From: Sphingobacteriales bacterium | Lineage (GTDB): Bacteria > Bacteroidota > Bacteroidia > Chitinophagales > Chitinophagaceae | Length of the DNA stretch: 64,000 bases | Reading direction: 5' to 3' | NCBI GenBank assembly: GCA_003963365.1 | Contig: RXJG01000002.1 | Span: 70,568 to 134,567 of the forward strand | In this document: positions 42,051-50,332 of the stretch, piece after piece | How positions within the stretch are numbered: position 1 is the stretch's first letter | Layout: each line of letters begins with the position of its first letter | Position numbers and translations under genes: made by a program | The notes under the pieces: model-generated | The model's database searches: none | Told to the model about the DNA's origin: nothing | What the model saw: the letters and a program-made list of their open reading frames with translations, nothing else

Positions 42051-43868
42051 TTAATTAATTCGGGCAGCAACTATTGGTACGTGAATCGCCACCAGGGTTC
42101 CTCTGCCGGGCGATGAATCAAAATCTACTGTACCTTTTAAATATTCCACCCTCGCCTGAATATTTTTTAAACCCAATCCATTTTTCTTTACAAAATCCGA
42201 GGTATCAAACCCTTTTCCGTTGTCCTCGACGGTAGCGCTGATTCCGTCTTCATCTTTTATCAATGAAATATCTAATTGCGTGGCGCCGGCATGTTTAATT
42301 ACATTGTTTACACACTCCTGTATTACCCGGTACAGTACGGTTTCAGTGTTACTGTCCAACCGTTCATTCAATCCCTCACTGTGCAGGTTTACTTTAATTA
42401 TTTTCTGGTCAATCTGGTTTATAAACTCTCTTACCGCACTGGCCAGCCCGGCTTTGAGCAAAGCATTGGGCATCATGTTATGCGATACAGCCCTTACTTC
42501 TTTGCAACTGTCGTCCACCAGTTTGATAATGCGTAATACTGCTTCTTTCTGCATATCATCTTTAAAGGGCAATTCATTTTCTATCGCCGATAAATTGAGT
42601 TTGGCAGCACTCATCATTTGCCCTACCCCATCGTGCAAATCTTTGGCGATGCGTTGTCTTTCTTTTTCTTCAGCTTCCAGGATGGCTTTGGTGGCAAGAT
42701 CCTGTTGTCTTAATATTTCTGCCTGTAACCTGGCTTCCTGTTTCAGTTGATTACGACGGTACAGCGAATAGCCTAATAATATCATCAGGGCTATTAAAAT
42801 GCTGCCGCCAATAATCCAGTAATTCTTTTTAGTTAATTCAAATTGCTGTTCCTGTATCCTTTTTTCCTTTTGGGCTGTTTCATATTTCGCAGAAAGTTCT
42901 TCAATCTGTTTAGACCGGGAAAGATTAAAAAGCGAATCTTTTAGTTGAATATGCTTTTGATAATACTCCAGTGATTGTTTGTAGTTTCCGCTTTTCTCTT
43001 CTATATCGGACAATTCCTTTAAATTATTTGATAATAATTCAGGGTAATTCATTTTGGAAGCTATCTGGCTGCTGGCGTTATAATTTTGTTTTGCTGCAGC
43101 AAGGTTACCCGCTTCATTTTCCATATAACCAAGGTCACCGTATGATAATGCAAGGGTAAAACTGTCGTTACTTTTTTTTCTTATTTCAATACAATCATTC
43201 AGGTATTTAGCGGCGAGATCAAATTGTTTGAGTTGTGTATAGGCCCCTCCAATAAAATTTAAGGCATAACCAATACCTACCGAATCTTTTTTTCGGCGGA
43301 CAATATCGAGAGAGCCGTTGTAATGATCAATAGCCTTTTCAAACTGCCCCATGTATTCATATACCACCCCACTTTCATTCAGTATCATTGAGATACCGGC
43401 GGAATCATTAAGCTCCCTGTATATATTCATTGACTTGTCGTAATAATGAAGCGCTTTATCAAGATCACGGGTTTTGCGGAAGAGTTTGGCAATCTCATTA
43501 TAAGTTAATGCCAGGCCGGATTTTGCATTGGCTTGTTCCAGCAGGTTTGCTGACTGATAATAATAATTTGCAGCTGAATCATATTGACCTTTAAAATAAT
43601 AAGCAACACCTGCCGATCTTTTTAACAAACCGGTATAAACAGGATCTTTTTCTTTTAAAGAAAGCTGCAACCCCTTTTGTGTATAATATAAAGCTGAATC
43701 AAAATTGATAGTAGTATACCGTGCTGCAAGTTGTTCCAGCGCCGAAACTTTTTCCTTATAACCGGCAGCGGAATTGTATTGTTTTTTTAATGCTTCCAAA
43801 CCATCGGCCTGGGCAAATAGCCGGACAATGAAAATTGCAAAAACGAGGAACAGTAAAATTCTTTTCAT
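42051..43868 (-). CDS. TPR-containing sensor histidine kinase (HisKA_3)
   Basis: A 605-residue kinase. A signal peptide (1-19) is followed by about six periplasmic tetratricopeptide repeats (ALHYYDKSMNIYRELND, AIDHYNGSLDIVRR), a coiled coil, one membrane helix (YWIIGGSILIALMILLGYSL), a HisKA_3 dimerisation domain with the phosphorylated histidine in RIAKDLHDGVGQMM (near 411) and a HATPase_c domain (VIQECVNNVIKHAGA; DNGKGF; GLGLKNIQARV). It should sense an extracytoplasmic signal through the TPRs and phosphorylate the adjacent regulator. It lies 12 bases behind dapB in a long minus-strand run. Confidence 0.93.
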   Translation of the reverse strand: MKRILLFLVFAIFIVRLFAQADGLEALKKQYNSAAGYKEKVSALEQLAARYTTINFDSALYYTQKGLQLSLKEKDPVYTGLLKRSAGVAYYFKGQYDSAANYYYQSANLLEQANAKSGLALTYNEIAKLFRKTRDLDKALHYYDKSMNIYRELNDSAGISMILNESGVVYEYMGQFEKAIDHYNGSLDIVRRKKDSVGIGYALNFIGGAYTQLKQFDLAAKYLNDCIEIRKKSNDSFTLALSYGDLGYMENEAGNLAAAKQNYNASSQIASKMNYPELLSNNLKELSDIEEKSGNYKQSLEYYQKHIQLKDSLFNLSRSKQIEELSAKYETAQKEKRIQEQQFELTKKNYWIIGGSILIALMILLGYSLYRRNQLKQEARLQAEILRQQDLATKAILEAEEKERQRIAKDLHDGVGQMMSAAKLNLSAIENELPFKDDMQKEAVLRIIKLVDDSCKEVRAVSHNMMPNALLKAGLASAVREFINQIDQKIIKVNLHSEGLNERLDSNTETVLYRVIQECVNNVIKHAGATQLDISLIKDEDGISATVEDNGKGFDTSDFVKKNGLGLKNIQARVEYLKGTVDFDSSPGRGTLVAIHVPIVAARIN

Positions 43869-43880
43869 ATTACAGAACTA

Positions 43881-44597
43881 TCAGATGCCAAGCACATCCC
43901 TCATTCCATAAACACCCTTTTTATTTAACAAATATTCAGCAGCTAACACGGCGCCGGTAGCAAAACCCTTGCGGCTGTGAGCGGTATGGATAATCTCTAT
44001 ATCGTCAATTTCGGAGGAATATTTAACAAAATGAGTTCCCGGGGCCGGATCTACCCGTTCACTGATGATGGCCAGTTCTGAAGGGTTGTCGGTTGGTTGA
44101 TTTACCCATTTGGTTTTAGAAGGATAATTTTCCATCAGTTGCTGGGCTATCGTAATGGCAGTACCACTGGGGGCATCTAATTTTTGAGTGTGATGTATTT
44201 CCTTTACACTTACATTATATTCTTTATGCGTGTACATTAGTTTGGCTAACTGACGATTTAATTCAAAGAAAAGATTGACACCAATGCTGAAGTTGCTGGC
44301 ATAAAGAAAAGTGCCGTTCACTTCTTTGCAATAAGCTTTTATTTCTTCCAGTTGATTTAACCAGCCTGTAGTGCCGCTTACAACGGGCACAGCATTCTCC
44401 ATACAGAATTTTATATTCTCAAATGCTGCATGCGGGTTGGTAAACTCTATGGCCACATCAGCCGTACGGATATTTTCAGCGGTAAAATCAGTAAGATTAT
44501 AATGATCAATTCTTAATACTACATCATGCTTTCTTTCATGACAAATTTCCTCAATGGCTTTTCCCATTTTGCCGTATCCAATTAATGCAATCTTCAT
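43881..44597 (-). CDS. dapB: 4-hydroxy-tetrahydrodipicolinate reductase
   Basis: Reduces 4-hydroxy-tetrahydrodipicolinate in the diaminopimelate/lysine pathway that feeds peptidoglycan. At 238 residues it is slightly short, as usual in Bacteroidota. The nucleotide motif is ALIGYGKMGKAIE, followed by VAIEFTNP, VSGTTGW, and the catalytic and substrate segment EIHHTQKLDAPSGTA. RVDPAPGTHFVKY and the C-terminal helix VLAAEYLLNKKGVYGM are family features. It follows DUF5683 in the conserved parA-parB-DUF5683-dapB order and precedes the histidine kinase. Confidence 0.95.
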   Translation of the reverse strand: MKIALIGYGKMGKAIEEICHERKHDVVLRIDHYNLTDFTAENIRTADVAIEFTNPHAAFENIKFCMENAVPVVSGTTGWLNQLEEIKAYCKEVNGTFLYASNFSIGVNLFFELNRQLAKLMYTHKEYNVSVKEIHHTQKLDAPSGTAITIAQQLMENYPSKTKWVNQPTDNPSELAIISERVDPAPGTHFVKYSSEIDDIEIIHTAHSRKGFATGAVLAAEYLLNKKGVYGMRDVLGI

Positions 44598-44640
44598 GGA
44601 ATAATTATTTTTGTACTTGTAAGTTAGACGACTGGCGAAT

Positions 44641-44661
44641 GACCATAGACCATGGTCAATT
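44641..44661. repeat. ACCAT heptads after the DUF5683 stop
   Basis: GACCATA, GACCATG, GTCAATT on the plus strand, overlapping the DUF5683 TAA stop, with an embedded palindrome GACCATGGTC. The words are related to the array translated at 4420. Confidence 0.5.
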
Positions 44662-45319
44662 ATCTTCCTGCTGCAAATATATCACGATATACGCCTTTAA
44701 CGGTATGCGTTTTTTGTTTTCCTATATTCACCACCAGGCTTAAGCCGGTAGTATTGGCCATTGGGCTATACCCGGGGTTAATTCTAAAAGAGAGGTCTTC
44801 GTCCACATTAAAATCTTTCAGGTGCCCATCAACGGTGGCATCCACCACATTTAATCCCCAGGCCAGTAAAAAAAATAAAACAGAATAATCCACACTTTGC
44901 CTGAACTGGTTGCGGTACGACTTTAATGACTCCGGGTATGCCAGCAAAGGAACCAGTTCCGGGTATACCTGGTCTTTGCCGGTTGTAAGACCGGTTTGTT
45001 GTATCTGGTAAGCAATTTTGTAAGCATACCTGGTGCGGTTATACCATTTTATGTTATAGGCAAACACGCCAACAGTAGTTCCTAATGCTCCATACACCAA
45101 AGGAACTTTCCAGTATTTTTTATTGTAGATCTGTCCCCAGCCGGGAATGATGGCAGAGCGAATGGTAGCTTTGCGGGGAGAATGGGGTTCTTTTTTTACA
45201 ACACTATCTTTTTTAACAGGTGCCGCAACTGAATCTTTAGAGGCAGTTTTATCCTGCGCAAAAACATTGACTGCGGTTATGAATAAAATAAAAAATAAAA
45301 CGGTGACCTTAATCTTCAT
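44660..45319 (-). CDS. DUF5683 membrane-associated protein
   Basis: A 219-residue exported protein: signal peptide to about residue 21 (ITAVNVFAQ), a lysine-rich linker, then RSAIIPGWGQIYNKKYWKVP, the signature of DUF5683, with two or three hydrophobic helices and a C-terminal beta region. The function is unknown. In many Bacteroidota this gene lies between parB and dapB, as here, which suggests a role near chromosome segregation or envelope growth but does not establish one. Confidence 0.85.
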   Translation of the reverse strand: MKIKVTVLFFILFITAVNVFAQDKTASKDSVAAPVKKDSVVKKEPHSPRKATIRSAIIPGWGQIYNKKYWKVPLVYGALGTTVGVFAYNIKWYNRTRYAYKIAYQIQQTGLTTGKDQVYPELVPLLAYPESLKSYRNQFRQSVDYSVLFFLLAWGLNVVDATVDGHLKDFNVDEDLSFRINPGYSPMANTTGLSLVVNIGKQKTHTVKGVYRDIFAAGR

Positions 45320-45325
45320 AGCCTG

Positions 45326-46240
45326 TTAATGAACCTGCACATTAAATTTAGTGAGCAGGCTATTTAATTCTTCCAGCGAATTGTATTCAAAAGTAATGCT
45401 GCCACTTCCTTTTTTAGTATGCGCTACTTTTATTTTAGTGCTGAATTGAGATGCTAATTTATCTTCAATTTGCTTGAATGCCGGTGATAAATGGTTTTTT
45501 GCGGAATTATTAACACCGGGAGTTGATTTGTAAAAAGTACGAACGAGGTCTTCCGTTTGGCGAACTGATAAATGACGTTTTTTAATTTCGTTGAAGATAT
45601 ACAACTGTTTATCGGCATGGTCCACATTAATGAGAGCTCTGGCATGTCCCATAGTTATCTCACCACGGCGAACGGATAATTGAATATCAGGTGGCAATCT
45701 TAATAAACGGATGAAATTGGCAACGGTACTTCTTTCTCTGCTCATCCGCTCAGCCAGTTCTTCCTGTGTGTAACCAAGCTCATCCATCATCCGCTTGTAG
45801 CTAAGCCCAATTTCTATGGCATTAAGATCTTGTCTTTGCAGGTTTTCCAGTAAAGCCAGCTCCAGTAATTGTGCATCATTGGCATGACGAACATAAGCCG
45901 GAATATCTTTTAGTCCTGCAATTTTAGTTGCTCTCCATCTTCTTTCACCGGCGATTAACTGATATTTATTAGGTCCGATTTGCGATACCGTAATGGGCTG
46001 TACAATATCGTGCAGTTTAATAGATGCTGCTAATTCTGATAATGCTTCTTCATCAAAATCATGACGGGGTTGTTTTGGGTTCACCTGTATCTGTTCTACG
46101 GGAATACGCATCATGCTGGTAACAGATTCCACCACATTACTTTTCAGTTGTCCGGAGGTGGTTTTAAGATCTGCATCAATATTCTGCAGCAAGGAGCGGA
46201 TTCCTTTTCCTAATGCATCTTTTTTATTGGGCTGGGTCAT
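45326..46240 (-). CDS. parB: chromosome-partitioning protein ParB
   Basis: A 304-residue centromere-binding CTP switch protein. The N-terminal part has IRSLLQNIDAD, the CTP-binding region holds PRHDFDEEALSELAASI and the GERRWRA motif (AGERRWRATKIAGL), the helix-turn-helix is YTQEELAERMSRERSTVANF, and the C-terminal dimerisation domain is KKGSGSITFEYNSLEELNSL. It would load at parS sites and work with ParA. I see no parS-like 16-mer in the window. It is separated from parA by a four-helix-bundle gene and repeat arrays; its ATG follows AACCAGCAACCAGT directly. Confidence 0.95.
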   Translation of the reverse strand: MTQPNKKDALGKGIRSLLQNIDADLKTTSGQLKSNVVESVTSMMRIPVEQIQVNPKQPRHDFDEEALSELAASIKLHDIVQPITVSQIGPNKYQLIAGERRWRATKIAGLKDIPAYVRHANDAQLLELALLENLQRQDLNAIEIGLSYKRMMDELGYTQEELAERMSRERSTVANFIRLLRLPPDIQLSVRRGEITMGHARALINVDHADKQLYIFNEIKKRHLSVRQTEDLVRTFYKSTPGVNNSAKNHLSPAFKQIEDKLASQFSTKIKVAHTKKGSGSITFEYNSLEELNSLLTKFNVQVH

Positions 46241-46290
46241 ACTGGTTGCTGGTTAGAAGCTTCGAGTTGTGAGTTTCGAGCTTCGAGTTT
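46241..46290. repeat. composite heptad array between parB start and four-helix-bundle stop
   Basis: Plus strand ACTGGTT, GCTGGTT, AGAAGCT, TCGAGTT, GTGAGTT, TCGAGCT, TCGAGTT: seven exact units filling the 50-base gap. Two word families share a single register. The part at 46258-46273 is repeated inverted at 46697-46712. Confidence 0.85.
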
Positions 46291-46644
46291 TTATCCATTT
46301 ATTTTATTCATGTAGGAAATTATCATCTTTTGCTCCTCGTCAACTTCTTTTAAGATTTCCTGTCTTAAATCTGAATCTCCAAAGTTTACAGCATCGGCTA
46401 TCAGCAATTGAGTTTCTAATTCAAACGAAGAGCCTAATGATATTTCCAAAAATCGTTTATAGTCTTTGTTGCCAGATCTGCTGCTTCCTTCCGCAATATT
46501 TGATGGAATTGAAACTGCCGACCTTGTGACCTGGGATGTAATTGCAAACTTTTCTTCTTTAGGAAAAGTAGCTGTTAACTTATATGCATTAACAGCGATA
46601 TTAAATCCCTTTTGCCATATTTTAAGGTTTTTAAAGTTTAACAT
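46291..46644 (-). CDS. four-helix-bundle protein (S23 / 23S rRNA intervening-sequence family)
   Basis: A 117-residue helical protein of the family first known from open frames in 23S rRNA intervening sequences, also related to Avd accessory proteins. Motifs are NLKIWQKGFNIAVNAYKLT, FPKEEKFAITSQVTRSAVSIPSNIAEGSSR and LEISLGSSFELETQLLIA (each given in part). The function of the stand-alone homologues is unknown. It lies exactly between parA and parB, genes that are usually adjacent, and is bracketed by inverted copies of a CGAGTTGTGAG-type heptad array, which looks like a secondary insertion. Confidence 0.85.
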   Translation of the reverse strand: MLNFKNLKIWQKGFNIAVNAYKLTATFPKEEKFAITSQVTRSAVSIPSNIAEGSSRSGNKDYKRFLEISLGSSFELETQLLIADAVNFGDSDLRQEILKEVDEEQKMIISYMNKING

Positions 46645-46671
46645 GATATGTAGGTTTTATGGTTACTTCTT

Positions 46672-46713
46672 CATATTCTTCACTCGCCACTCCCTTCTCA
46701 CAACTCGCAGCTT
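46672..46713. repeat. heptad array after the parA stop, inverted relative to 46241 array
   Basis: CATATTC, TTCACTC, GCCACTC, CCTTCTC, ACAACTC, GCAGCTT, six exact units reaching the parA TAA. It contains the inverted partner (one mismatch in 16) of 46258-46273. Confidence 0.8.
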
Positions 46714-47515
46714 ACCCCTCCAATATCCGCTCCTCCTGTTTCATCTTTGTCATATTATTCTTCTGCAAAATTTCTTTGGCCAGGTTGAGATAGTTGATGG
46801 CGCCTTTACTGTCAGCATCATATAAAATAACGGGTTTACCAAAACTGGGAGCCTCACTCAACTTTGTGTTACGATGAATGATGGCATTAAATACCAAATC
46901 CTCAAAATGTCTTCTTACTTCACTCACTACCTGGTTACATAAACGCAAACGACCATCATACATCGTCATTAAAATTCCTTCTATCTGTAAAGAAGTGTTC
47001 AACCGGTTTTGTACAATTTTGATCGTATTTAATAATTTACCCAATCCTTCCAGTGCAAAAAATTCGCACTGTACCGGAACGATTACTGAATCGGAAGCAG
47101 TTAATGCATTTACCGTGATCAGGCCAAGAGAAGGGGAACAATCTACCACAATAAAATCGTAATCATTCTTCACCACATCCAGCAATTCTTTTAATACATT
47201 TTCACGGTTGGGATAATTGATCATCTCAATTTCCGCACCCACCAAATCAATATGTGAGGGTACTAAATCCAGGTTGGGAATATCACTTTTCAGTATCACA
47301 TCTTTAATACTTGCCTGGTTGATCATGCAATCATATAAACTTTGCTGAACATTGTGCAGGTCAAAACCAACGCCTGTTGTACTGTTGGCCTGCGGATCAG
47401 CATCCACCAGCAATGTTTTATATTCCAGCACGGCAAAACTAGCAGCAAGATTGATGGCAGTAGTTGTTTTTCCCACACCACCTTTTTGATTCGCTATTCC
47501 AATAATTTTTCCCAT
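46712..47515 (-). CDS. parA: chromosome-partitioning ATPase ParA/Soj
   Basis: A 267-residue Walker-type ATPase that moves ParB-parS complexes on the nucleoid. The deviant Walker A is [15 protein letters not shown] (residues 11-25, with the signature lysine 11), Walker A' is [13 protein letters not shown] and Walker B is [11 protein letters not shown]. The C-terminus ends in a basic amphipathic helix. It is the first gene of the minus-strand run that includes parB, DUF5683 and dapB. Its stop codon meets a heptad array. Confidence 0.95.
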   Translation of the reverse strand: MGKIIGIANQKGGVGKTTTAINLAASFAVLEYKTLLVDADPQANSTTGVGFDLHNVQQSLYDCMINQASIKDVILKSDIPNLDLVPSHIDLVGAEIEMINYPNRENVLKELLDVVKNDYDFIVVDCSPSLGLITVNALTASDSVIVPVQCEFFALEGLGKLLNTIKIVQNRLNTSLQIEGILMTMYDGRLRLCNQVVSEVRRHFEDLVFNAIIHRNTKLSEAPSFGKPVILYDADSKGAINYLNLAKEILQKNNMTKMKQEERILEG

Positions 47516-47553
47516 GAAATGTACCTCAATTAGATCGCTGAAAATTACTCTTT

Positions 47554-48234
47554 TTAAATGGATATTGTTTCGCCAATTTGCGGCAGCAACAGGCTTAATC
47601 CATTTCTTGTGAATAAATCGTTAGTATCCTTATGATCAATTTTAATAAACCCAAATGTATCATAGTGTACACCTACTACTGTATGGCAGTTTATCATATG
47701 GGCTGCCCTTACGGCATCCGTTGGGCCCATGGTGAAATTGTCACCGATGGGTAGTACAGCAAAATCAATTACTGCAAACTGTGGAATGAGCTGCATATCC
47801 AGTGTAAGCGCCGTATCGCCACTGTAATAAAAATTCTTCTCCTTACTGCTAATGATGAATCCCATTGGATTGCCACCATAACTTCCATCAGGCAAACCAG
47901 ATGAATGCTGCGCCGTAACACATTTCACCGTTCCAAAATCAAACTTCCACTGGCCACCAATATTCATTGGATGGACATTTTCAATACCCTGTTTTCCCAG
48001 CCAAACATATATTTCCCATGCACAAATCACTTTGGCTTTAGTGTTGGCGGCAATGGCAACCAGGTCCAGCACATGATCCTGGTGGCCGTGGGAAACCAAT
48101 ATATAGTCTGCCTCAATGCTGGTAACATCAATATCTTTTGCCAGTTCATTACCCGTAATAAATGGATCAAAAAGGAGTTTCTTACCTTCAACTTCCACTA
48201 AGAAACAAGAATGGCCGTAGTACGTAAATGTCAT
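47554..48234 (-). CDS. UPF0173-type metal-dependent hydrolase
   Basis: A 226-residue metallo-beta-lactamase-fold protein. The opening [20 protein letters not shown] and the metal site [12 protein letters not shown] match UPF0173 (YtkL-like), as do [11 protein letters not shown] and [13 protein letters not shown] near the C-terminus. The substrate is unknown. Its ATG directly abuts a TTAGTTT-type heptad array (48235-48269). It reads toward parA with a 38-base gap, so it may contribute to transcription of the par run. Confidence 0.88.
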   Translation of the reverse strand: MTFTYYGHSCFLVEVEGKKLLFDPFITGNELAKDIDVTSIEADYILVSHGHQDHVLDLVAIAANTKAKVICAWEIYVWLGKQGIENVHPMNIGGQWKFDFGTVKCVTAQHSSGLPDGSYGGNPMGFIISSKEKNFYYSGDTALTLDMQLIPQFAVIDFAVLPIGDNFTMGPTDAVRAAHMINCHTVVGVHYDTFGFIKIDHKDTNDLFTRNGLSLLLPQIGETISI

Positions 48235-48317
48235 TTAGTTTATGTTTTTTGGTTTATTGTTTATCGTTTAAAGAGGTTTAGGTAACTACAAACCTTAAAC
48301 AACAAACTATAAACCGA
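48235..48317. repeat. two inverted AAAC heptad arrays forming an imperfect long hairpin
   Basis: Left arm TTAGTTT, ATGTTTT, TTGGTTT, ATTGTTT, ATCGTTT; right arm AAACCTT, AAACAAC, AAACTAT, AAACCGA. Each arm presents AAAC on the sense strand of the gene it faces. Together they can pair over about 26 bases with mismatches. Confidence 0.8.
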
Positions 48318-48416
48318 TTTTTTCTGACAGGATGGCAAAAATACGGGTTCGGCATAATATTCACAGAACAAAGAACCATATTACCTGTTATGTCAGGTAT
48401 TAATAAAGGAGAAAAT

Positions 48417-48917
48417 ATGTACACAGTTATTTCCGGTACCAACCGGGATGCCAGCAATACGGAAAAAGTAGCTAAACAGTATGTAAAAATGCTGGCAGAC
48501 AAAGGAATTAAAGCTAACTACCTGTCGCTGGAAGGATTGAATGTTTTGACCCGCAACAAAGAATACAACGAGATTGAACACAGCATACTCATCCCCACTG
48601 AAAAGTTCATTTTTGTTTCACCTGAATATAATGGAAGTATACCCGGAGTATTAAAGGCAATGTTAGACATTAGTGATATAAGAAAAGTGTGGTGGGGAAA
48701 GAAAGCATTGCTCACCGGTGTATCTACCGGTCGTGCAGGGAACTTAAGGGGAATGGAACATTTAACGGGTATTCTTAATTATCTCAAGGTATTTGTTCAT
48801 CCAAATAAACTGCCCATTTCAGTAGTGGATAAACTATTGAACGGGGCAGAAGTGATAACAGATGCATCCACCTTAAATGCCATTAACGTACAGTTAGACG
48901 AGTTTATCAAATTTTAA
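48417..48917 (+). CDS. NADPH-dependent FMN reductase family protein
   Basis: A 166-residue flavodoxin-like oxidoreductase. The FMN phosphate loop is SGTNRDASNTEKVAK at the N-terminus and the isoalloxazine-side motif is FVSPEYNGSIPGVLKAMLD, both hallmarks of the NADPH-dependent FMN reductase / azoreductase-like family. I start at 48417 rather than 48390: this ATG stands behind AAAGGAG, one of the few Shine-Dalgarno-like stretches here, and directly precedes the conserved strand. The electron acceptor is unknown. Confidence 0.85.
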   Translation: MYTVISGTNRDASNTEKVAKQYVKMLADKGIKANYLSLEGLNVLTRNKEYNEIEHSILIPTEKFIFVSPEYNGSIPGVLKAMLDISDIRKVWWGKKALLTGVSTGRAGNLRGMEHLTGILNYLKVFVHPNKLPISVVDKLLNGAEVITDASTLNAINVQLDEFIKF

Positions 48918-48920
48918 CAC

Positions 48921-48962
48921 CCAACACCAGCTTCAACCAGTAATTTTAATTTTTAATTCAAC
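48921..48962. repeat. mixed heptad array before the phosphoesterase gene
   Basis: CCAACAC, CAGCTTC, AACCAGT, AATTTTA, ATTTTTA, ATTCAAC on the plus strand. AACCAG and AATT words share one register and end just before the ATG at 48966. Confidence 0.55.
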
Positions 48963-48965
48963 ACG

Positions 48966-50219
48966 ATGAGAAGGTTTTTTGGTTCATGGATTTTCTTAGT
49001 GTTTATGCTGTTGCTGGATATTTATGTTTTCCAGGCAGTAAAAGTGGTTACGCAAAACAGTTTACCCAAAACAAGATTTATCATACACTCACTTTACTGG
49101 GTGATTTCTATTGGAGCATTGGTAACATTGGCCGTTTGGCCTTTTATTGCCAGTGGCAACTGGTTTCGTAACTGGAAGGTGTATTTATTTGCCATCATCA
49201 TCGGAATATTTCTGGCCAAACTGGTTGCTGTGTTATTCTTTTTGGCAGATGATGTAAGAAGAGTGCTGGTGTGGATCTATACCAAAGTAATTCCTCAAAA
49301 AAATGATAATGTAAATGCAGCAGAACTTACCACCGGTATCCCCCGTTCAGTATTTTTAAGCTGGATGGGTATTGCTTTTGGCGGAGGTTTATTTACCACA
49401 CTGGTGTATGGGTTTGGGAACAAGTACAGGTACCAGTTGCGAAAAATAAAATTATCATTTGATAATCTTCCAACCGCTTTTAAAGGATTTAAAATTATTC
49501 ATATCTCCGATATACATTCGGGAAGTTTTACCGATAAAGAAGCAGTGAATCATGGCATACAAAAAATACTGAATGAAAAAGCAGATGTAATATTATTTAC
49601 CGGTGATCTGGTAAATAACAAAGCAGATGAGATGGATGAATATAAAGAAGTATTCAAACAATTGCATGCTCCTCATGGTGTGTTCTCCACATTTGGTAAT
49701 CATGATTATGGTGATTATGTGGAATGGGAAACACCTCAGCATAAAATAGATAACCTTGAACAATTAAAACAAGTACATGCAGGCATGGGCTGGCGTTTGC
49801 TGAATGATGAAAATGTGCTGCTGGAAAAAGACGGGCAGCAAATTGCCATCATCGGAGTACAAAACATCAGCGGAAGGGGAAATTTTCACTCATACGGTAA
49901 CCTGCATAAAGCATATACAGGTGCAGAGTCAGTTCCTTTCAAAATATTGATGAGCCACGATCCTTCACACTGGAATACAGAAGTAACAAAGAAGTTTACA
50001 GATATTGATCTCACTCTGTCAGGTCATACGCATGGTATGCAGTTTGGCGTAGAGATTCCCGGGTTAAAGTGGAGCCCCGTTAAATACATATATAAACAAT
50101 GGGCAGGCTTATATACCGATGCCAAACAGAAATTATATGTAAACCGTGGCTTTGGTTTTATCGGTTATCCCGGACGAGTAGGAATTCTGCCTGAGATAAC
50201 TTTAATTGAATTGAGCTAA
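48966..50219 (+). CDS. membrane-anchored metallophosphoesterase
   Basis: A 417-residue protein with three to four N-terminal membrane helices (about 5-25, 38-60, 70-95, 125-145) and a C-terminal calcineurin-like phosphoesterase domain. The di-metal motifs are in order: IIHISDIHSGSF, LFTGDLVNN, FGNHDYGDY, LMSHDPSHW and LSGHTHGMQFG. Similar proteins include the YkuE/LpxG-like group that cleaves lipid-linked phosphates such as UDP-diacylglucosamine, but an exact substrate cannot be assigned. It stands 48 bases after the FMN reductase gene. Confidence 0.88.
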   Translation: MRRFFGSWIFLVFMLLLDIYVFQAVKVVTQNSLPKTRFIIHSLYWVISIGALVTLAVWPFIASGNWFRNWKVYLFAIIIGIFLAKLVAVLFFLADDVRRVLVWIYTKVIPQKNDNVNAAELTTGIPRSVFLSWMGIAFGGGLFTTLVYGFGNKYRYQLRKIKLSFDNLPTAFKGFKIIHISDIHSGSFTDKEAVNHGIQKILNEKADVILFTGDLVNNKADEMDEYKEVFKQLHAPHGVFSTFGNHDYGDYVEWETPQHKIDNLEQLKQVHAGMGWRLLNDENVLLEKDGQQIAIIGVQNISGRGNFHSYGNLHKAYTGAESVPFKILMSHDPSHWNTEVTKKFTDIDLTLSGHTHGMQFGVEIPGLKWSPVKYIYKQWAGLYTDAKQKLYVNRGFGFIGYPGRVGILPEITLIELS

Positions 50220-50261
50220 AACAATTTTCCTGTTAATTACTTGTTGTCAATCGTATGTTGA

Positions 50262-50291
50262 TTGTCCATTCTTAAACCTTTTCTATCTTTG
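50262..50291 (+). promoter_or_regulatory. promoter of the outer-membrane protein gene at 50333
   Basis: TTG (50262-50264), 19 bases, TATCTTTG (50284-50291): a textbook Bacteroidota -33/-7 pair, giving a leader of about 35 bases. Confidence 0.75.
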
Positions 50292-50332
50292 CTTGTCAAA
50301 AGTCCAGCTATTAAAACCAGACCAGTAAACCA

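Noticed and set aside
46241..47553. parS centromere near parAB
   Set aside because: No sequence close to TGTTTCACGTGAAACA was seen here or elsewhere; one half-site-like stretch inside the MBL gene near 21070 breaks symmetry.
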